A stretch of DNA of 60,000 nucleotides from Tubiluchus corallicola (taxonomy: Eukaryota; Priapulida; Priapulimorpha; Priapulimorphida; Tubiluchidae), in assembly GCA_030141605.1 (NCBI GenBank), contig JAQGDQ010000011.1, positions 1,178,066 through 1,238,065 on the forward strand, given 5' to 3'. The notes beneath the pieces are model-generated. The model worked only from the letters and a program-made list of their open reading frames with translations. It searched no databases and was not told the DNA's origin. Below are positions 1 to 10,829 of this stretch, in pieces (positions within the stretch are counted from its first letter, which is position 1; each line of letters opens with the position of its first letter). The translations under genes and the position numbers were made by a program.

Positions 1-1385
1 CTGATATCTATCACTGGCTAAGTAGCTAGGCCTATTTACCAAAGTACTCTTAGGTTTCTGTGGTTGATTTGCAGCAGATAACCAAGCACTAAAGCTAACG
101 GGATCTTGCAAAGTTAGCTCAAGTATTTGCTGTAGTTTATATTTTTAGTCTTCGCACCAAATATGGAAGAATTTGTCAATAAAACCATCATAAAGCACAG
201 GGAATGAAATTGCTCTATCTCGGGATGTATGTTAGCCTATTTAGAGCAACCCTACCATCCATACCTTATTTAGAGCAACTCCACAGCGCGTGCGCGTAAT
301 TTTCTTGACTTTTCCTGTATGTATTTGCACTCTGCAAGCCTTGGATGGACAGATAACATTATTAATCTAAGTTATTAGACTTTCTCAGCAGCCTGGCAAC
401 TCTACCGACTGTTTGCTTCTTGTGTCCCTTTAGAGGTTTGCAAATTTGATCTAACCGTGTACGCGCCAAAGTCTTATCAACCACACAGTATTTATCTATA
501 AAGTGTTCAGTATATAGGAATCCCAGTGTAAACTGCGTTACATTAATTAAAGATGGCGGTGAAGGAATTTTCCACGTGCGTTCGTAACTTTGCACATACA
601 CAGAAGCTTTACAATAAGTAAATTTTAAACCAAAAAACAGACCTCAGAAAATTTCCAGTTATCACACTACTAGTACAAGGCATGTTTCTATAAGTATTTG
701 TGGTGTTTAGCGGTCAGGTAGATTTACTAATTATAACCGCGGCGTCTTCAAAGGCCTCAACTTGAGATACTTTTCTTCTTACTTTGAACATTTGAATAAT
801 TAGATAAACTGAGTCGCCAACAAAGTTTTTATTTGATAACTCAGCCTTTTTTAACCCAGTTTGCTGTAAAAAAACACCTGCTATTTTCAGAATTTTTCTT
901 TTTTGACAAAATTAGAACAATAATTGAAATTTACCGACTTTGTGCAGATTTTTTCGTTTCGCACAGAATTTGAAAACCGTATTTTTTAACCTGTCTTATT
1001 TTTTACACATTATTGTGTCTAACGAGAAAACAATAAATGCATTTGGAGTCATACACAAAACTGGTGCATCTTCTAATGATCCTGCTGTCACATGTAGATT
1101 ACGCAATCATTTGCATGTGAACATCTACATGTCAGTGAACTAGTACAATGGTCCACAAATCAATGTACATTCAACTTTAATGTTCCCTAATGCGCATGTG
1201 AACGCGTAATGGTCTGGTTACAAATCGATGGACCTCCAAACTTGATTTTCTTCCACTAAAATTCTAGTTGACTCTGTGTAACGACCCGACTGCCTGAACT
1301 AAATCGTAGAGAGAAATTGGGAGCAGGACTCTTGTAGCGTGGTATTCAAAACACATTAGTAGCTTTCCCCGTACTCGGAAATTAC
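1..1385. other. No gene recognised; AT-rich leader region
   Basis: No ORF here resembles a known protein, and the short open frames at 362-601 (minus) and 940-1143 (plus) have no recognisable motif. A short direct repeat (TATTTAGAGCAAC) occurs at about 238-250 and 267-279. Confidence 0.5.
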
Positions 1386-1940
1386 TTAAAGGAAAACCGG
1401 ACCCAATCTTAAACTATAGCTCAAAACAATCCACCCTATAAAATACATGAAAAAAAATTTACCACAGAAATGTAATTTCGCGTTCGCACGGCTAGTTCTT
1501 CGCTGTTACATGCATTGGCTAGTTAGATGGGCACTAACGCCTACATCTCGAAACACGTTGTATAAAGCAGGTGCTGTACCTCTCAGTGCGGAGGTGTTCA
1601 GTTGTGACGTGATACACACGTTCTACAACTCATGCGTGAGCACAGCGGTAAACTTGAAACTTGAATTTTGAACTTAAGATTTGCCAACTTTTTGTATATC
1701 ACACCGAATGTTGTACAATAGTATTGTATTTCAATTTCCGCTTTCGGAAACACGTGCAACACGCTCGTGGAATGTTTGTGTTGTTGAAAATGTTCAGTTG
1801 TGACGTCATCACTAGCTGCACTCGCCAGCCATTAATTAATTTTTTAACCTATCAATTAATTATCGGAAACATTTGGCGTTATTGTATGCTTTTTATAATA
1901 CCAAAATTGTATAGGATATGAAAAATCATCCTTTTTTCAT
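1386..1940 (+). mobile_element. MITE family A, copy 1
   Basis: This copy begins at a TTAA followed by AGGAAAACCGGACCC and ends near GAAAAATCATCCTTTTTT. The same internal order of sequence recurs at 5281-5904 (minus), 22196-22685 (minus), 36836-37566 (plus) and 44655-45115 (plus). Shared landmarks are CTAGTTAGATGGGCACTA, ACAGGTGCTGTA followed by TCTCAG, and the CGCTTTC block. In copies with intact ends the termini are inverted (TTAAAGGAAAAC at one end, GTTTTCCTTTAA at the other). It has no coding capacity, so a non-autonomous DNA transposon is the best reading. Confidence 0.75.
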
Positions 1941-2451
1941 GTAAAAGAATTCCAGTTTTTTGGATCTGTACTCATGATCTTCTTACAACTTTTCAACCGT
2001 ATCTGCAACGCCTTTTCTGGGTGAGAGTGGCTTTGCTTGGGCGATTTGTATAAAAGCGTGACTCATGATGTGAAGGTAAACCGTTTTTGTCTAAAATTTT
2101 GCTTTTAAAAGATACATTTGAAAGATTTGAAGATACATTTTAAGTCTACAGTTTTTAGAGCATTCTGACTTATTTTATTTTAATTTCTGGAAATGCCTCA
2201 ATGATTAAATTTCCATTTCGAAAAACCATTTTGAACACAACACTTGAAAAAATGCAGGATTACAATTTAGGCTAAAATTTCGTTTCTTATTCACAGTCAT
2301 CCGGAATCAAACATTTCTAAATCATTTATAGTTTCATTAATTAATTAAATTATGACTGTGATTGCCAGAATGTTTATAGATCATTGCGGTTTATTTTAGC
2401 AATCATTACCCATTGGGGTTGGAAAAAAGAAAGGAGACGCTGAAAAATTGT
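1941..2451. other. No gene recognised
   Basis: AT-rich sequence with no coding signal and no repeat that I could match to another part of the window. Confidence 0.4.
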
Positions 2452-2530
2452 TGACTAGTCGGGATTTGAACCCGAGACCTGAGACTAGTACTCCCATTTT
2501 CAGTTTACAGTCCCAATGTCTAGCAACACG
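2452..2530 (-). repeat. tRNA-derived SINE-like element
   Basis: Read on the minus strand, the sequence holds a canonical Pol III B box (GGGTTCAAATCCC) inside a T-arm-like stem. An A-box-like TTGCTAGACATTGGG lies about 50 bases upstream of it. No complete tRNA cloverleaf forms, so this is a tRNA-derived SINE head or tRNA pseudogene rather than a working tRNA gene. Confidence 0.5.
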
Positions 2531-2640
2531 TTTGACTTCATTTTTGGCTTCCATTCCGATTTCACTGCTGTAAGTACATCTATTTTCCCTGGACTTCCTA
2601 ATTCTTTACCAGAAAAGTGTACTAAAGTGATTCAAGAAAA

Positions 2641-3243
2641 ATGTATGAAGTACCTAGTATTACTAGGGAATTAGTAATAAAAATTCTGTTTTCTGGACCG
2701 GTGTTCATTTCTCCTGTAACCAGTAGCCCTGTTTGGAGCAAGTTATATAAAAGCATCTGTGCCTTGGTAGCAGTGCTTTGCATCACCATTCTAAACGCTT
2801 TGCATTTGACACCTCAGCACGCCTCCCTCCTTAGAACCTCTCCTAGCTGCCTTGCCATCCCTAAACGGTGGCTCTGTTTTCTTAAGCGTTTTCTTTCCTC
2901 GATGGTTTATTTGCTACTCGAGGGGACTTATCCCGACCGTCGTATCATCTTCCCATCTCTGTGTCTTTCCCGCTCGGCGACGCAGCGTGTGGTTTACACG
3001 ATATCCTCTAGCGGCAGTAAAAAGAGACCCGGTGATGTTGCTAGCAGCGAATGTAAACACGGCGGCGCATATTGCATTCATTTCTGCTGCCGTGTTGAAT
3101 CTGATGATGAAGAACCAGATGCGATTGAAAGGAAAGCTTGTGAGCTGATGGATTTTATCCTGAATTATGAAGGAAAAACAGCAAAACTATTTGCCAGTGT
3201 TCGATACGTAGAAAAACTACAAACGCCTACTACTCCACTATGA
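2641..3243 (+). CDS. Unrecognised 200-codon ORF, coding status doubtful
   Basis: This is the longest open frame in the window that is not made of simple repeats. The stretch from about 2760 to 3110 is visibly richer in G and C than its surroundings. The C-terminal third is acidic then amphipathic (ESDDEEPDAIERKACELMDF) and looks protein-like. The N-terminal half has two short hydrophobic runs but no clear signal peptide. I recognise no domain. A second frame (2852-3148) is also open over the same bases, which weakens the case. It ends just before a 5S-like repeat and may be part of a mobile element. Confidence 0.2.
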   Translation: MYEVPSITRELVIKILFSGPVFISPVTSSPVWSKLYKSICALVAVLCITILNALHLTPQHASLLRTSPSCLAIPKRWLCFLKRFLSSMVYLLLEGTYPDRRIIFPSLCLSRSATQRVVYTISSSGSKKRPGDVASSECKHGGAYCIHFCCRVESDDEEPDAIERKACELMDFILNYEGKTAKLFASVRYVEKLQTPTTPL

Positions 3244-3255
3244 ATTTGGCGACAA

Positions 3256-3310
3256 AAGTTAAGGAATTTTGACGCTGCTCAGTGCTTGGATGGGTGACGA
3301 CCGAGTTTAA
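3256..3310 (+). repeat. 5S rRNA-like repeat, copy 1
   Basis: The sequence runs AAGTTAAGGAA, then GCTCAGTGCTTGGATGGG and TGACGACCG. This follows the order of the internal promoter half of 5S rRNA (AAGTTAAGCAA, then TTAGTACTTGGATGGGTGACC). Only this part of 5S is recognisable, so it is a 5S-derived SINE or 5S pseudogene, not a functional gene. Confidence 0.5.
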
Positions 3311-3727
3311 TATTCAGTGGTTTGATCCACCATACTGATACTGGTTATTTATGGTCTTGGGGGCGGAAGTACACGCATTCCAACCTGGCTGAAACACTGT
3401 TGCCAATTCAGTGTCTCCCTGACATTATTAGTGAGACATGTTCCAGTTTCGCTGCACCTATATATATATGTGTATATATATATATATATAACTTAAACAC
3501 GCTGTCCGTCACTGAACAATGAATTCCAGATTGCAGAATGATGAACTATATAAAGGAAACAGATACACTGTTTCACATTTAAGCAAAACAGAAAAAAACA
3601 ATTTATGCGTTAAAAAATGTAAAAAGATCGCGGTAACAATTTGGTCAACGTAGAGCCACCCAAAACCCTCTGTGGTGTAGAAAAACAACAAACGCAAATC
3701 TACTAATGATACGAAAAACAGTTTACG

Positions 3728-3870
3728 TCATCATCAGGGTAGGAGTATCCCATAGGCTAGTATAGGCTGCACTCTAGGACCCCTCAAGCTTTCGTAACAT
3801 CAAATTTTGGTAAAAAAATCAGTTTTCCACTAAGGTTGCTCCACTAATGTGCTAATTTGGTTTGCAATAA
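3728..3870 (-). repeat. Repeat family I, copy 1
   Basis: On the minus strand it reads GCAAACCAAATTAGCACA, then GTAACG, AAGCTTGAGG and GCAGCCTATACT in order. It matches 7129-7250 and, for the last part, 24665-24720. The type of element is unknown. Confidence 0.5.
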
Positions 3871-4227
3871 ATAGTAAATAAACGGTTAAAATACGGTTCT
3901 GGTCATCATCGTGGTCCTTGTGACTTGGTTTCTTTCTATCACGAACAGTTTTCTTTCTGTTTCAAAATTTTCCAGTTTTTCGTTTTCATCTTGAGTGTTT
4001 AATTTCTGTCATTAACGCTTTTCCTGTTTAGTTTTAACTGCTCCTGTTTACTATTTATTTTTTGCTATAACTGTTACGTATCTTTTACGGGTTTCCGTTG
4101 CCTTTTCTACATCGCAAGTAGATCCTTTAGTTTAATCGACATCGCCATGATTTTCCGAGTAATGAGAATTGTTCTTGTGTGTTCTGCATACTGAAAAGCT
4201 TTATTTAGCTAAGCTGGGATCGCTAAT

Positions 4228-4720
4228 TTAAAGGGGAAGAAAACATAATTTTAAAGTATATCCTAAAAACTTTCTATGCAAAGTAATATTATTTAGCATT
4301 ACAGTTAATTGTTTGAAACAGAGTTAAGTAACCAGAAAAGAAAATTATTGGTAATTTAAAATATTTGAACCAGCTGGCAAAATGCCACTGGCTCACCTCA
4401 GTGTGCACCACTAGATCACCTTAACAGGGTGCACCACTGACTCAGATTCCTAGTGAACACCAATTGCTGACCAAAAAACATAATCGTTATCCACCACTGA
4501 TTCACAAAGAAACACAATCATTAATCTCATTGACAATATAAAGTAAATTAAACTTCAAGTTAGTTAACGAAGAGTGTGAAACAAATGCTCTGATTATTTT
4601 TCCAAACTTTACGTAATGTTATATTACTAAACTTGTTTCAAACGGCTAAGTGTCAAAATGGTTGCGCCAAAAGGTTACCGCGAGAGTTTAATTACAAGTT
4701 TTATGCAGATTTATCGCTAA
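4228..4720 (+). mobile_element. MITE family C, copy 1
   Basis: It starts with TTTAAAGGGGAAGAAAA and contains the family landmarks: TTTAAAATATTTGAACCA, the CAGTGTGCACCACT block, AATGCTCTGATTATTTTT with TCAAACTTT, and AACTTGTTTCAAACGG. The same order occurs at about 20035, 23320 (minus), 25497, 38340 (minus) and 50090 (minus). No coding capacity was seen. Confidence 0.65.
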
Positions 4721-5104
4721 CAAAACGTCTGGATAAGACAGGATATAAGTGATACAAAATTTCAAGACGATTTTTAGCTCTATGTAAATAATTGGTTTTC
4801 TTGTGGTTTAAATGTAATCATTAACAATCATTATACATTCAACACAGCATCATAGGGCACGGCTTTTTGTTTACAGAGGGAGTCTTACTTTGAGTACGCG
4901 GATTCCTGCAGTGAGGCAAAGTTTCTTGCGGCGGAATAATTATATTCCTCCGCGCGTGTTGATATTAAGCACACATGCAGGCGGCCCGAATAAAATTAGC
5001 AAGATTGTTGAATTTGAAGTCAGCGAAGAAAAATAAACACTTTCGCCAAACATAAACAACGCAGAACAGATTATCACCGCGGGGACAGAAGAAAGCGAGA
5101 ATGC

Positions 5105-5280
5105 TGCCGCCTTCTGGCTTGAACATAGAACCACCAGTAACTTCAAATTCCACACACTATACATGTATAAGTTATGCAGAAGTCAAGACATACTTGTAGC
5201 CATTACAAAAAATTAACATCATTCATAGTATCTTGAAATAATGACACATTGTTTTGGGGAAATGTTGATAAATTTGAGAT
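5105..5280 (-). repeat. Segment duplicated next to MITE A at 37.4-37.56 kb
   Basis: This 176-base stretch lies outside the inner inverted end of MITE A copy 2. Its reverse complement is found almost unchanged at about 37383-37558, in the same position relative to MITE A copy 4. Beyond GGTTCTAT the two copies stop matching. Confidence 0.65.
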
Positions 5281-5904
5281 TTAAAGGAAGGCAGGATGAT
5301 TTTTCATATACTACCCCATTTTCAAGTCCGATGAAAAGTATACATTTTAACACAATTAAAACTGCAAAAGCGTTTTTGCTAATTAAATAATAGATTAAAA
5401 ACTTAATTAACGGCGGGCTAGGCCCAACTATTGATGACATCACAAACTAACATAGTTTTCAACAGCAAAAATATTCCACGAGCGTGTTCACGTGTTTGAG
5501 AAAGCGAAAATTGAAGTACAGTGCTACTGTAAAATATTCAGTGTGTTGTGTTAAAACTAGGCAAGTTTTAGGAAAAAATTCAAATTTCAAATTTATCGCT
5601 ATGTTCACGTATGAGCTGTCGAACGTGTGTAGTTCACAAACTAACATAATTGAACTGAGAGGAACAGCACCTGTTTTTTGTGCAGTGCGTTTCCGTGATA
5701 CAGGCGCTAGTGCTCGTCTAACTAGCGAATGGCGAAATGCATGTGACAGCGAAGAACTAGTGGCGCAAACGGGAAATCGTGTTTGTATAGTAATAATTCT
5801 TTCACGTAAGTCATTTTTGGAAAAAATAGTATGTTTTCTTTCAATATTTTAAAGAGTATACTGTTTTGACCTACAGTTTAAAATGGGGTCCGGTTTTGCT
5901 TTAA
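5281..5904 (-). mobile_element. MITE family A, copy 2
   Basis: The copy runs from TTAAAGGAAGGCAGGAT at its low end to TCCGGTTTTGCTTTAA at its high end, so both termini are TTAA and inverted to each other. Inside are the family landmarks in reverse order, including CTAACTAGCGAATGGCG. The inner half is the closest relative of copy 4 at 37 kb. The 122-codon ORF at 5484-5852 lies wholly inside it and is not regarded as a gene. Confidence 0.75.
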
Positions 5905-6066
5905 CATTTAGGGCTTATTTATTTATTCAAATAGCTTTACAATAAACAAAATATATGAGCGCAGCGATATGAACGTAGCAGAAGAAAGTAACTTAGACAA
6001 AGACATAGACAAACAATAGATGTTGATAAATGAAGTAAAGCGAGTAGAGGCGAGTAAACAATAATG

Positions 6067-6073
6067 GTAATGT

Positions 6074-6127
<54 letters not shown>

Positions 6128-6240
6128 CAGTGATGATGATAATAATGCTTATGGCAATGGTGAGGTTGATGATGATGACGGTGATGGTGGTAATAATGCT
6201 GATGGCAATGGTGGTGTAACTGGTGATGATGATGATGAGA
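6067..6240. repeat. (GAT)n microsatellite with degenerate flank
   Basis: An uninterrupted GAT array spans about 6073-6127, followed by imperfect GATGATGACGGTGATGG and related triplets up to 6240. Short ORFs in all frames here are by-products of the triplet repeat. Confidence 0.9.
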
Positions 6241-6909
6241 ATGTAATGAACCGCAACAGCAACATCAACTGCAAAAAAACAACAATAACAACAGCGGCAG
6301 CAACCTCAACAACAGTAGTCCTAACTATTACAGCAGTACTAGCAATAACAGCAAAACATATTGTGTTCTCACTATATTTTCTTATAATGTAACTTGACAA
6401 TTGCTATTCATTGTCGTCGTCATCATCACTGTCACCATTGCTATAGCCACTATATACCACCCGGCATGACTGCTATCGCCACTGCTGCTGCCACCCGAAC
6501 AATTATCCTCGTCATCACTTTACATGGTCTACAAAGGCATCGATAAAAGAACCGATGATGATGATGATGTATGACATAACGTGTTTGGCTGCAGCTGCGA
6601 CTGTCTCTGCTGTCTTTGATGAGGATGACCCGCCGGCTGCAACACGGTCTGTCTGCCTGTGCATTGTCATGAATCACGCAGCGCATTAGCACATTAATAA
6701 GGTTTATGTTGTAAATCAAATGGTAGCTGTTGCTTTCCTTTACTCAGAGATTGAGAGGATTTAGTCTGTGATGCAAAAACTATGTACATATAGCTGCAGT
6801 ATTGCATGTTATATTTTGCAAAGGGTCACTATTTATGATGTAGTAATATATTAAAAACAACAATACTGTCGCTATATCAAATCATTTGCAATGCAGCCAA
6901 GACAAAAAC

Positions 6910-7255
6910 ATTTTAGGGCCCCCAGACTAATGAAATTATGGGACTTCCCTCAGACGGAACCATCCTTTAACTTGTCCTCGCCGTCTTGAACATTTTTACT
7001 CGAGATACATTTCAGTGACATTTACATGGCTTGCAGTTAACATATTGTAAATTCTTTAGATAAACTAGATAACTATCTTTTGTTTGTCAATAAAAATAAT
7101 CTTTAAGAAATACCTCTATTTGTTGCAAACCAAATTAGCACATATTTCAATACAACCATGGTGAAAGAAAAACCGATTATTACCAAACGTTACTAAAGCT
7201 TGAGGGCCCTAGGCTGGGCTGCAGCCTATACTGGCCAGTAGGATAATCCGGTCCT
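6910..7255 (+). repeat. Repeat family I, copy 2
   Basis: The left part (TTAGGGCCCCCAGACTAATG, then CAGACGGAACCATC and TTTTTACTCGAGAT) matches 24050-24180. The right part (GGGCTGCAGCCTATACTGG) matches 24680-24700 and the reverse complement of 3728-3870. No ORF or terminal repeat was identified. Confidence 0.55.
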
Positions 7256-7392
7256 GAATTATGCATGTTATACTTTTACACTTCAGTTTAGGCTTCACAC
7301 CAGTTGTAGAGCGAACACTAAACTGCAAGAGGTGCGTAACTAAAAAAACTGCTAGCATTTTTCCAAAACCTCTTGTACTGCACAGGTGATAG

Positions 7393-7478
7393 AGTTTAGT
7401 CGAGTAGTTAGAGCCTTGAATTGGTGTTTCAAGGTGAAAGTCACAATAATGAATAGGTTCAAACTTGGAAACGGTTCG
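7393..7478 (+). repeat. tRNA-like element 1 of a cluster of three
   Basis: It has an A-box-like GTAGTTAGAGCC, a strong anticodon-type hairpin (CCTTGAA with TTCAAGG) and a B-box-like AGGTTCAAACTT in the right order and spacing. The stems are imperfect, so it is a tRNA-derived SINE head or decayed tRNA. Confidence 0.45.
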
Positions 7479-7514
7479 GTTTAGTATAAGAATTCAGACC
7501 TGCTTTAGCCATAA

Positions 7515-7590
7515 GGGTTGATAGCTCAAATGGACAGAGCGTGTGGCTTCATACCACAAGGTTCTGGATTCGAATTCTTGTTGATTCAGA
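7515..7590 (+). repeat. tRNA-like element 2, near-cloverleaf
   Basis: All four tRNA arms can be drawn. There is an acceptor-like pair (GGGTTGA with TTGATTC, many G-T pairs), a D arm in TAGCTCAAATGGACAGAGC, a perfect 5-bp anticodon stem (TGTGG with CCACA) around loop CTTCATA, and a T arm with loop TTCGAAT. The loop would place TCA in the anticodon. The weak acceptor and T stems argue for a decayed tRNA or SINE rather than a working gene. Confidence 0.5.
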
Positions 7591-7697
7591 ATTTTCATAG
7601 CCTTTCTCCCTCTAAATCTAACTGCTGATTATTGTACCAGATTTCACGGGAATCGCCAGTGACTCTGAGTGGACGATTCACAGCATAGTAAAAAGTC

Positions 7698-7772
7698 ATT
7701 TAAAACCCGTAACTCGCAGCCTAGGTGCCTGGAAAGCAGAAGGCCCGGGTCTGAGTCCTAGAAGAGATGGAT
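7698..7772 (+). repeat. tRNA-like element 3, with T-run terminator
   Basis: A B-box-like GGGTCTGAGTCC follows GGAAAGCAGAAGGCCC. The unit is followed at once by a run of eight T at about 7771-7778, which is a Pol III-type terminator. It resembles the element at 55600-55690, which shares GCAGAAGG followed by the B box. Confidence 0.45.
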
Positions 7773-7778
7773 TTTTTT

Positions 7779-8218
7779 TAGATTTTCTCATTTTGTATTG
7801 CTTTAGTTTGTGCTTTTACAGTTAGATTGTAACTTATAATATAAGCGCGTAGGTTCTATCTATGTGAGTATACTCTATTAGCAATACATCCTAGTACATT
7901 GTACTGATGTACAAAACAGCCAGATCAATCGTGCTCCTGTAGATGCTTAGAGCTACAACGGGAACAAAACTAAAAAAAGTCTTGCATATAAAAAAGGGAA
8001 ATAAGTAAAACAACTTTTCACGTTATGCAGCTCTAAGAGTAGTAGAAAAATTTCCAACAGGCATAAATGATGCTGACGATTATTGTGATGATGCAGATGG
8101 TGGTTAGGACGAAGCGTTCCAGTTTTCAGCTGTACTTGTGTGCTGTAAATACACCAGAAATAAATAATGTTTATAACTAACCCAGGCAATTTTCAGCCTT
8201 TGGCATTTGCTTTGTTTG
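7779..8218. other. No gene recognised
   Basis: The open frame on the minus strand at 7953-8189 has no recognisable motif. No repeat relation was found here. Confidence 0.4.
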
Positions 8219-8546
8219 TAACGGTCCGTTCAAACTAGCGAGCTTTCCCGCGAAGAAAATCGCTAGGTAACTCGCAAACGTGTTCAGATTGGAGAGCAAA
8301 GTTGCTGTGAGTTACTAGCTGATAATAAGCGCGAGCTGACACTCACTCCTCGATTCGCTGTGAGAAGTGTCGAGAGTAACTCGCCGACGCGTTTCACACT
8401 AGACAGTCAACTCGCAGCACATGTTGGAGAGTTGTTAATTTAAAATTCTACAAACTCCCGACAATAACTCGCAAAGGACTTCACATTTGAGAATTTGTTG
8501 TCTGAGAGAAAACTCGCGACGGAAAACTCGCTAGTCTGAACCGTTA
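8219..8546. mobile_element. MITE family E, copy 1
   Basis: The terminal inverted repeats are clear: TAACGG followed by TTCAAACTAGCGAG on the left, and CTCGCTAGTCTGAACCGTTA on the right. The inside is rich in ACTCGC and GAGTTAC motifs. A related copy in reverse order lies at 56518-56825 in intron 19 of the mannosidase gene. It is non-coding. Confidence 0.75.
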
Positions 8547-9095
8547 ACGCACTGCAAACACTTATTACGCGCGTTTCTGAGTCCGCTTATGAATATACTC
8601 AAAGTTAGAACTTCCACTGAGTTCAAAAATCATCCAATACGGGTAGATAATTGAAACCATTGATGCCGCTAACACTGCAGCAATGGAAATCGCCGTCCTT
8701 GAAGTTTGTTTTAGTTTTAAAGGGTCAATAAGAAAATATAATATTAGTAGCGCCGACGCGTCGGCTTTTTGCATCACAAAGAAAGAAATTGCAGGGAACT
8801 TTGCTTTCATCTGACAGAACAACATTTGTGACTGTCTGGCTGTGTCGACTGCAGTTGTTACGTTATGTTTTAAATATACTTATGTTTTCATAAGCAGAAG
8901 CTAAAGTTTGTGCAGATGGTTTGCGGTTCCTTTATACAAATATTCAGCTGGTCTCAAAAATTCGCAGACGTATTGCTGATACTGGTATTAGTAATAGCCT
9001 GTATGATTTTAACTGTGCACTGAAGCCTCTGGCTGTTATATGCTTCTTACATGTGTGAGAACTAGGAAGTTAGATAGAAAAGGATGTATTACAAA

Positions 9096-9830
9096 TAGTC
9101 CACAAGACCTTTCAAAAGGCTCACATCTAAAAGAATAACATTCAAAACACTGAACTCTGTCCACACGATCAGTTTTCACTCACAGTTACTTTGCGCACAG
9201 ATCTTTGTTGTAGGTGGTGTTTCTCTTCGTTTCTGGAATAGGGCCAAAACGGCTTGCACGAAAACGGGCTTTCTTTTATCATGTGCTGCAAAGGGAAAGC
9301 AAAATAAAAAAAAGAACTTATGCAAAGAAATGAAACAATAACTTATTGTCAAATATTTTGGGAATTAAAAGCAGAAATGCAAATTAGTTATAAACACCAT
9401 GCATATACGATTATTGGACAATTTTCAAATCTAAATAATGCAAAAAGAATAGATTGTCAAGGCGTCATAGCTTGTGCATTTGCACGTAAGTGGCTGCAGT
9501 GCGAGCGCAAGTTCCTGTGAATTTCCCTGTACAAGTCTCTAAACTTATGCACAGTCTCACTCACGGAAATTTACTCATTACATTTACAGAATATAATTTA
9601 TACAGTTGTTTTTTGTTACTAATTCGTTGTTTCTTAGCGACAGCGCGGGGTTTACGCACCAGCTATAGATGAGCTCTGCTAGCTGAGTCTCCGCGCGCAT
9701 TATTATTGGCTGTTCATTCCGAGAATGACGACACTGCCAAAAATCAAGACCAGGGTAATTTCGTCAAATTTGAATAGCATTCATTATCGTTCTCGGCGTC
9801 CACATTGTACTTCAGCACTGACAAACTAAA
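9096..9830 (+). mobile_element. Element family F, copy 1
   Basis: It starts with TAGTCCACA and shares in order the landmarks of 12654-13145: CATTCAAAACACTGAACTCT, CAGTTACTTTGCGCA, TTATTATTGGCTG, GAGAATGACG and ATTCTCGGCG. It is longer than that copy and carries extra internal sequence around 9240-9490. The ORFs inside (9320-9520, 9490-9672) have no recognisable product. Confidence 0.6.
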
Positions 9831-10159
9831 CCTTTGCAACCCAATAAACTACAAGACGTACTGATGTAGTTAAAAATAACTTTATATTTTAATAACAGCC
9901 AATGTTTCTGCCGGCCCACCTTTCAAGGGTTTAGCAAAGCTTTATGTGACCCATTCATTAACTGATCAAAACCAAGTTTGTTTAACTGCTGCCAGCTAAA
10001 GTATTACGATTTTTAAATGTAGACTATGCAGTTAAGACATCACATCTATTAACACTCGGTGGTTCTATGTTTGGCGTGAGTTCGTATCATTATGAGTCGG
10101 TATTTGTAGCTATGCGTCTAAACAGCAGGTCTGTTGATACCGCAAATAACTAAAAGCTC
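9831..10159. other. No gene recognised
   Basis: The motif CTGCCGGCCCA at about 9910 recurs near 13393, just downstream of another F copy, so this may be F-related flank. Confidence 0.35.
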
Positions 10160-10240
10160 TCTGCTTTGATGCTAACTAAATAGTTTAATGCTATGGCACG
10201 TAAAAGAAGGGCTCGGGTTTGAATCTTGACACTGTTCACA
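10160..10240 (+). repeat. tRNA-like element
   Basis: A B-box-like GGGTTTGAATCTTG follows GCTCTCTGCTTTGATGC. The arms are too degenerate for a functional tRNA. Confidence 0.3.
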
Positions 10241-10829
10241 AAATTTTCGCAGCCCTTCTTTTCTAAATCATGAATCCACAGATTTATATAAAAAATTAAC
10301 ATTTTCATTAATTTTCAACTTTGTGGGCATTTGTCGTTTTAATAATTTCCTTTTTCAGCATTCGAAAAATTATTATTGGTCCATGAATTTCAGTAAATTC
10401 TGCTGCGGATTCTACAAAAGCCAACGCTGCAAGAGGAGGTTATAATGATTAGGCAGGCAGAGCTCAAACAGGCTTCCCAAATACCGCTTTTCAGTAAACA
10501 CATTAAAGGGCTTCGGTGCACAGACGGCTGGTTTTCATTACGTACACGTCGACCCATTAGCACACACAGAGACCATCACCCGGCTAAGAGATGTTGCCAG
10601 TTCAGGAGAAACAGTTTCGTTTGCATATTGGCATGTTTTGGCAACGTGTGTCGACCGTCAGATTGTGCTAATTCTCATCTCTGCATACCATTCATTACGT
10701 CGGCTTCAGTCAAACGCATTGCAGGGTGGGCGCACGCAGAGGCATAAGGATGTGAGGTGGGTAGTGTTTGGCCATGAGTACAGGGAAGTAGTAGGACGTG
10801 ATGTCACCAGTGGCAAGTTTGTACCGAAG

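Noticed and set aside
7515-7590. A functional tRNA with UCA (selenocysteine-like) anticodon
   Set aside because: Acceptor and T stems rely on many G-T pairs and mismatches, and tRNA-Sec has a longer acceptor and variable arm.
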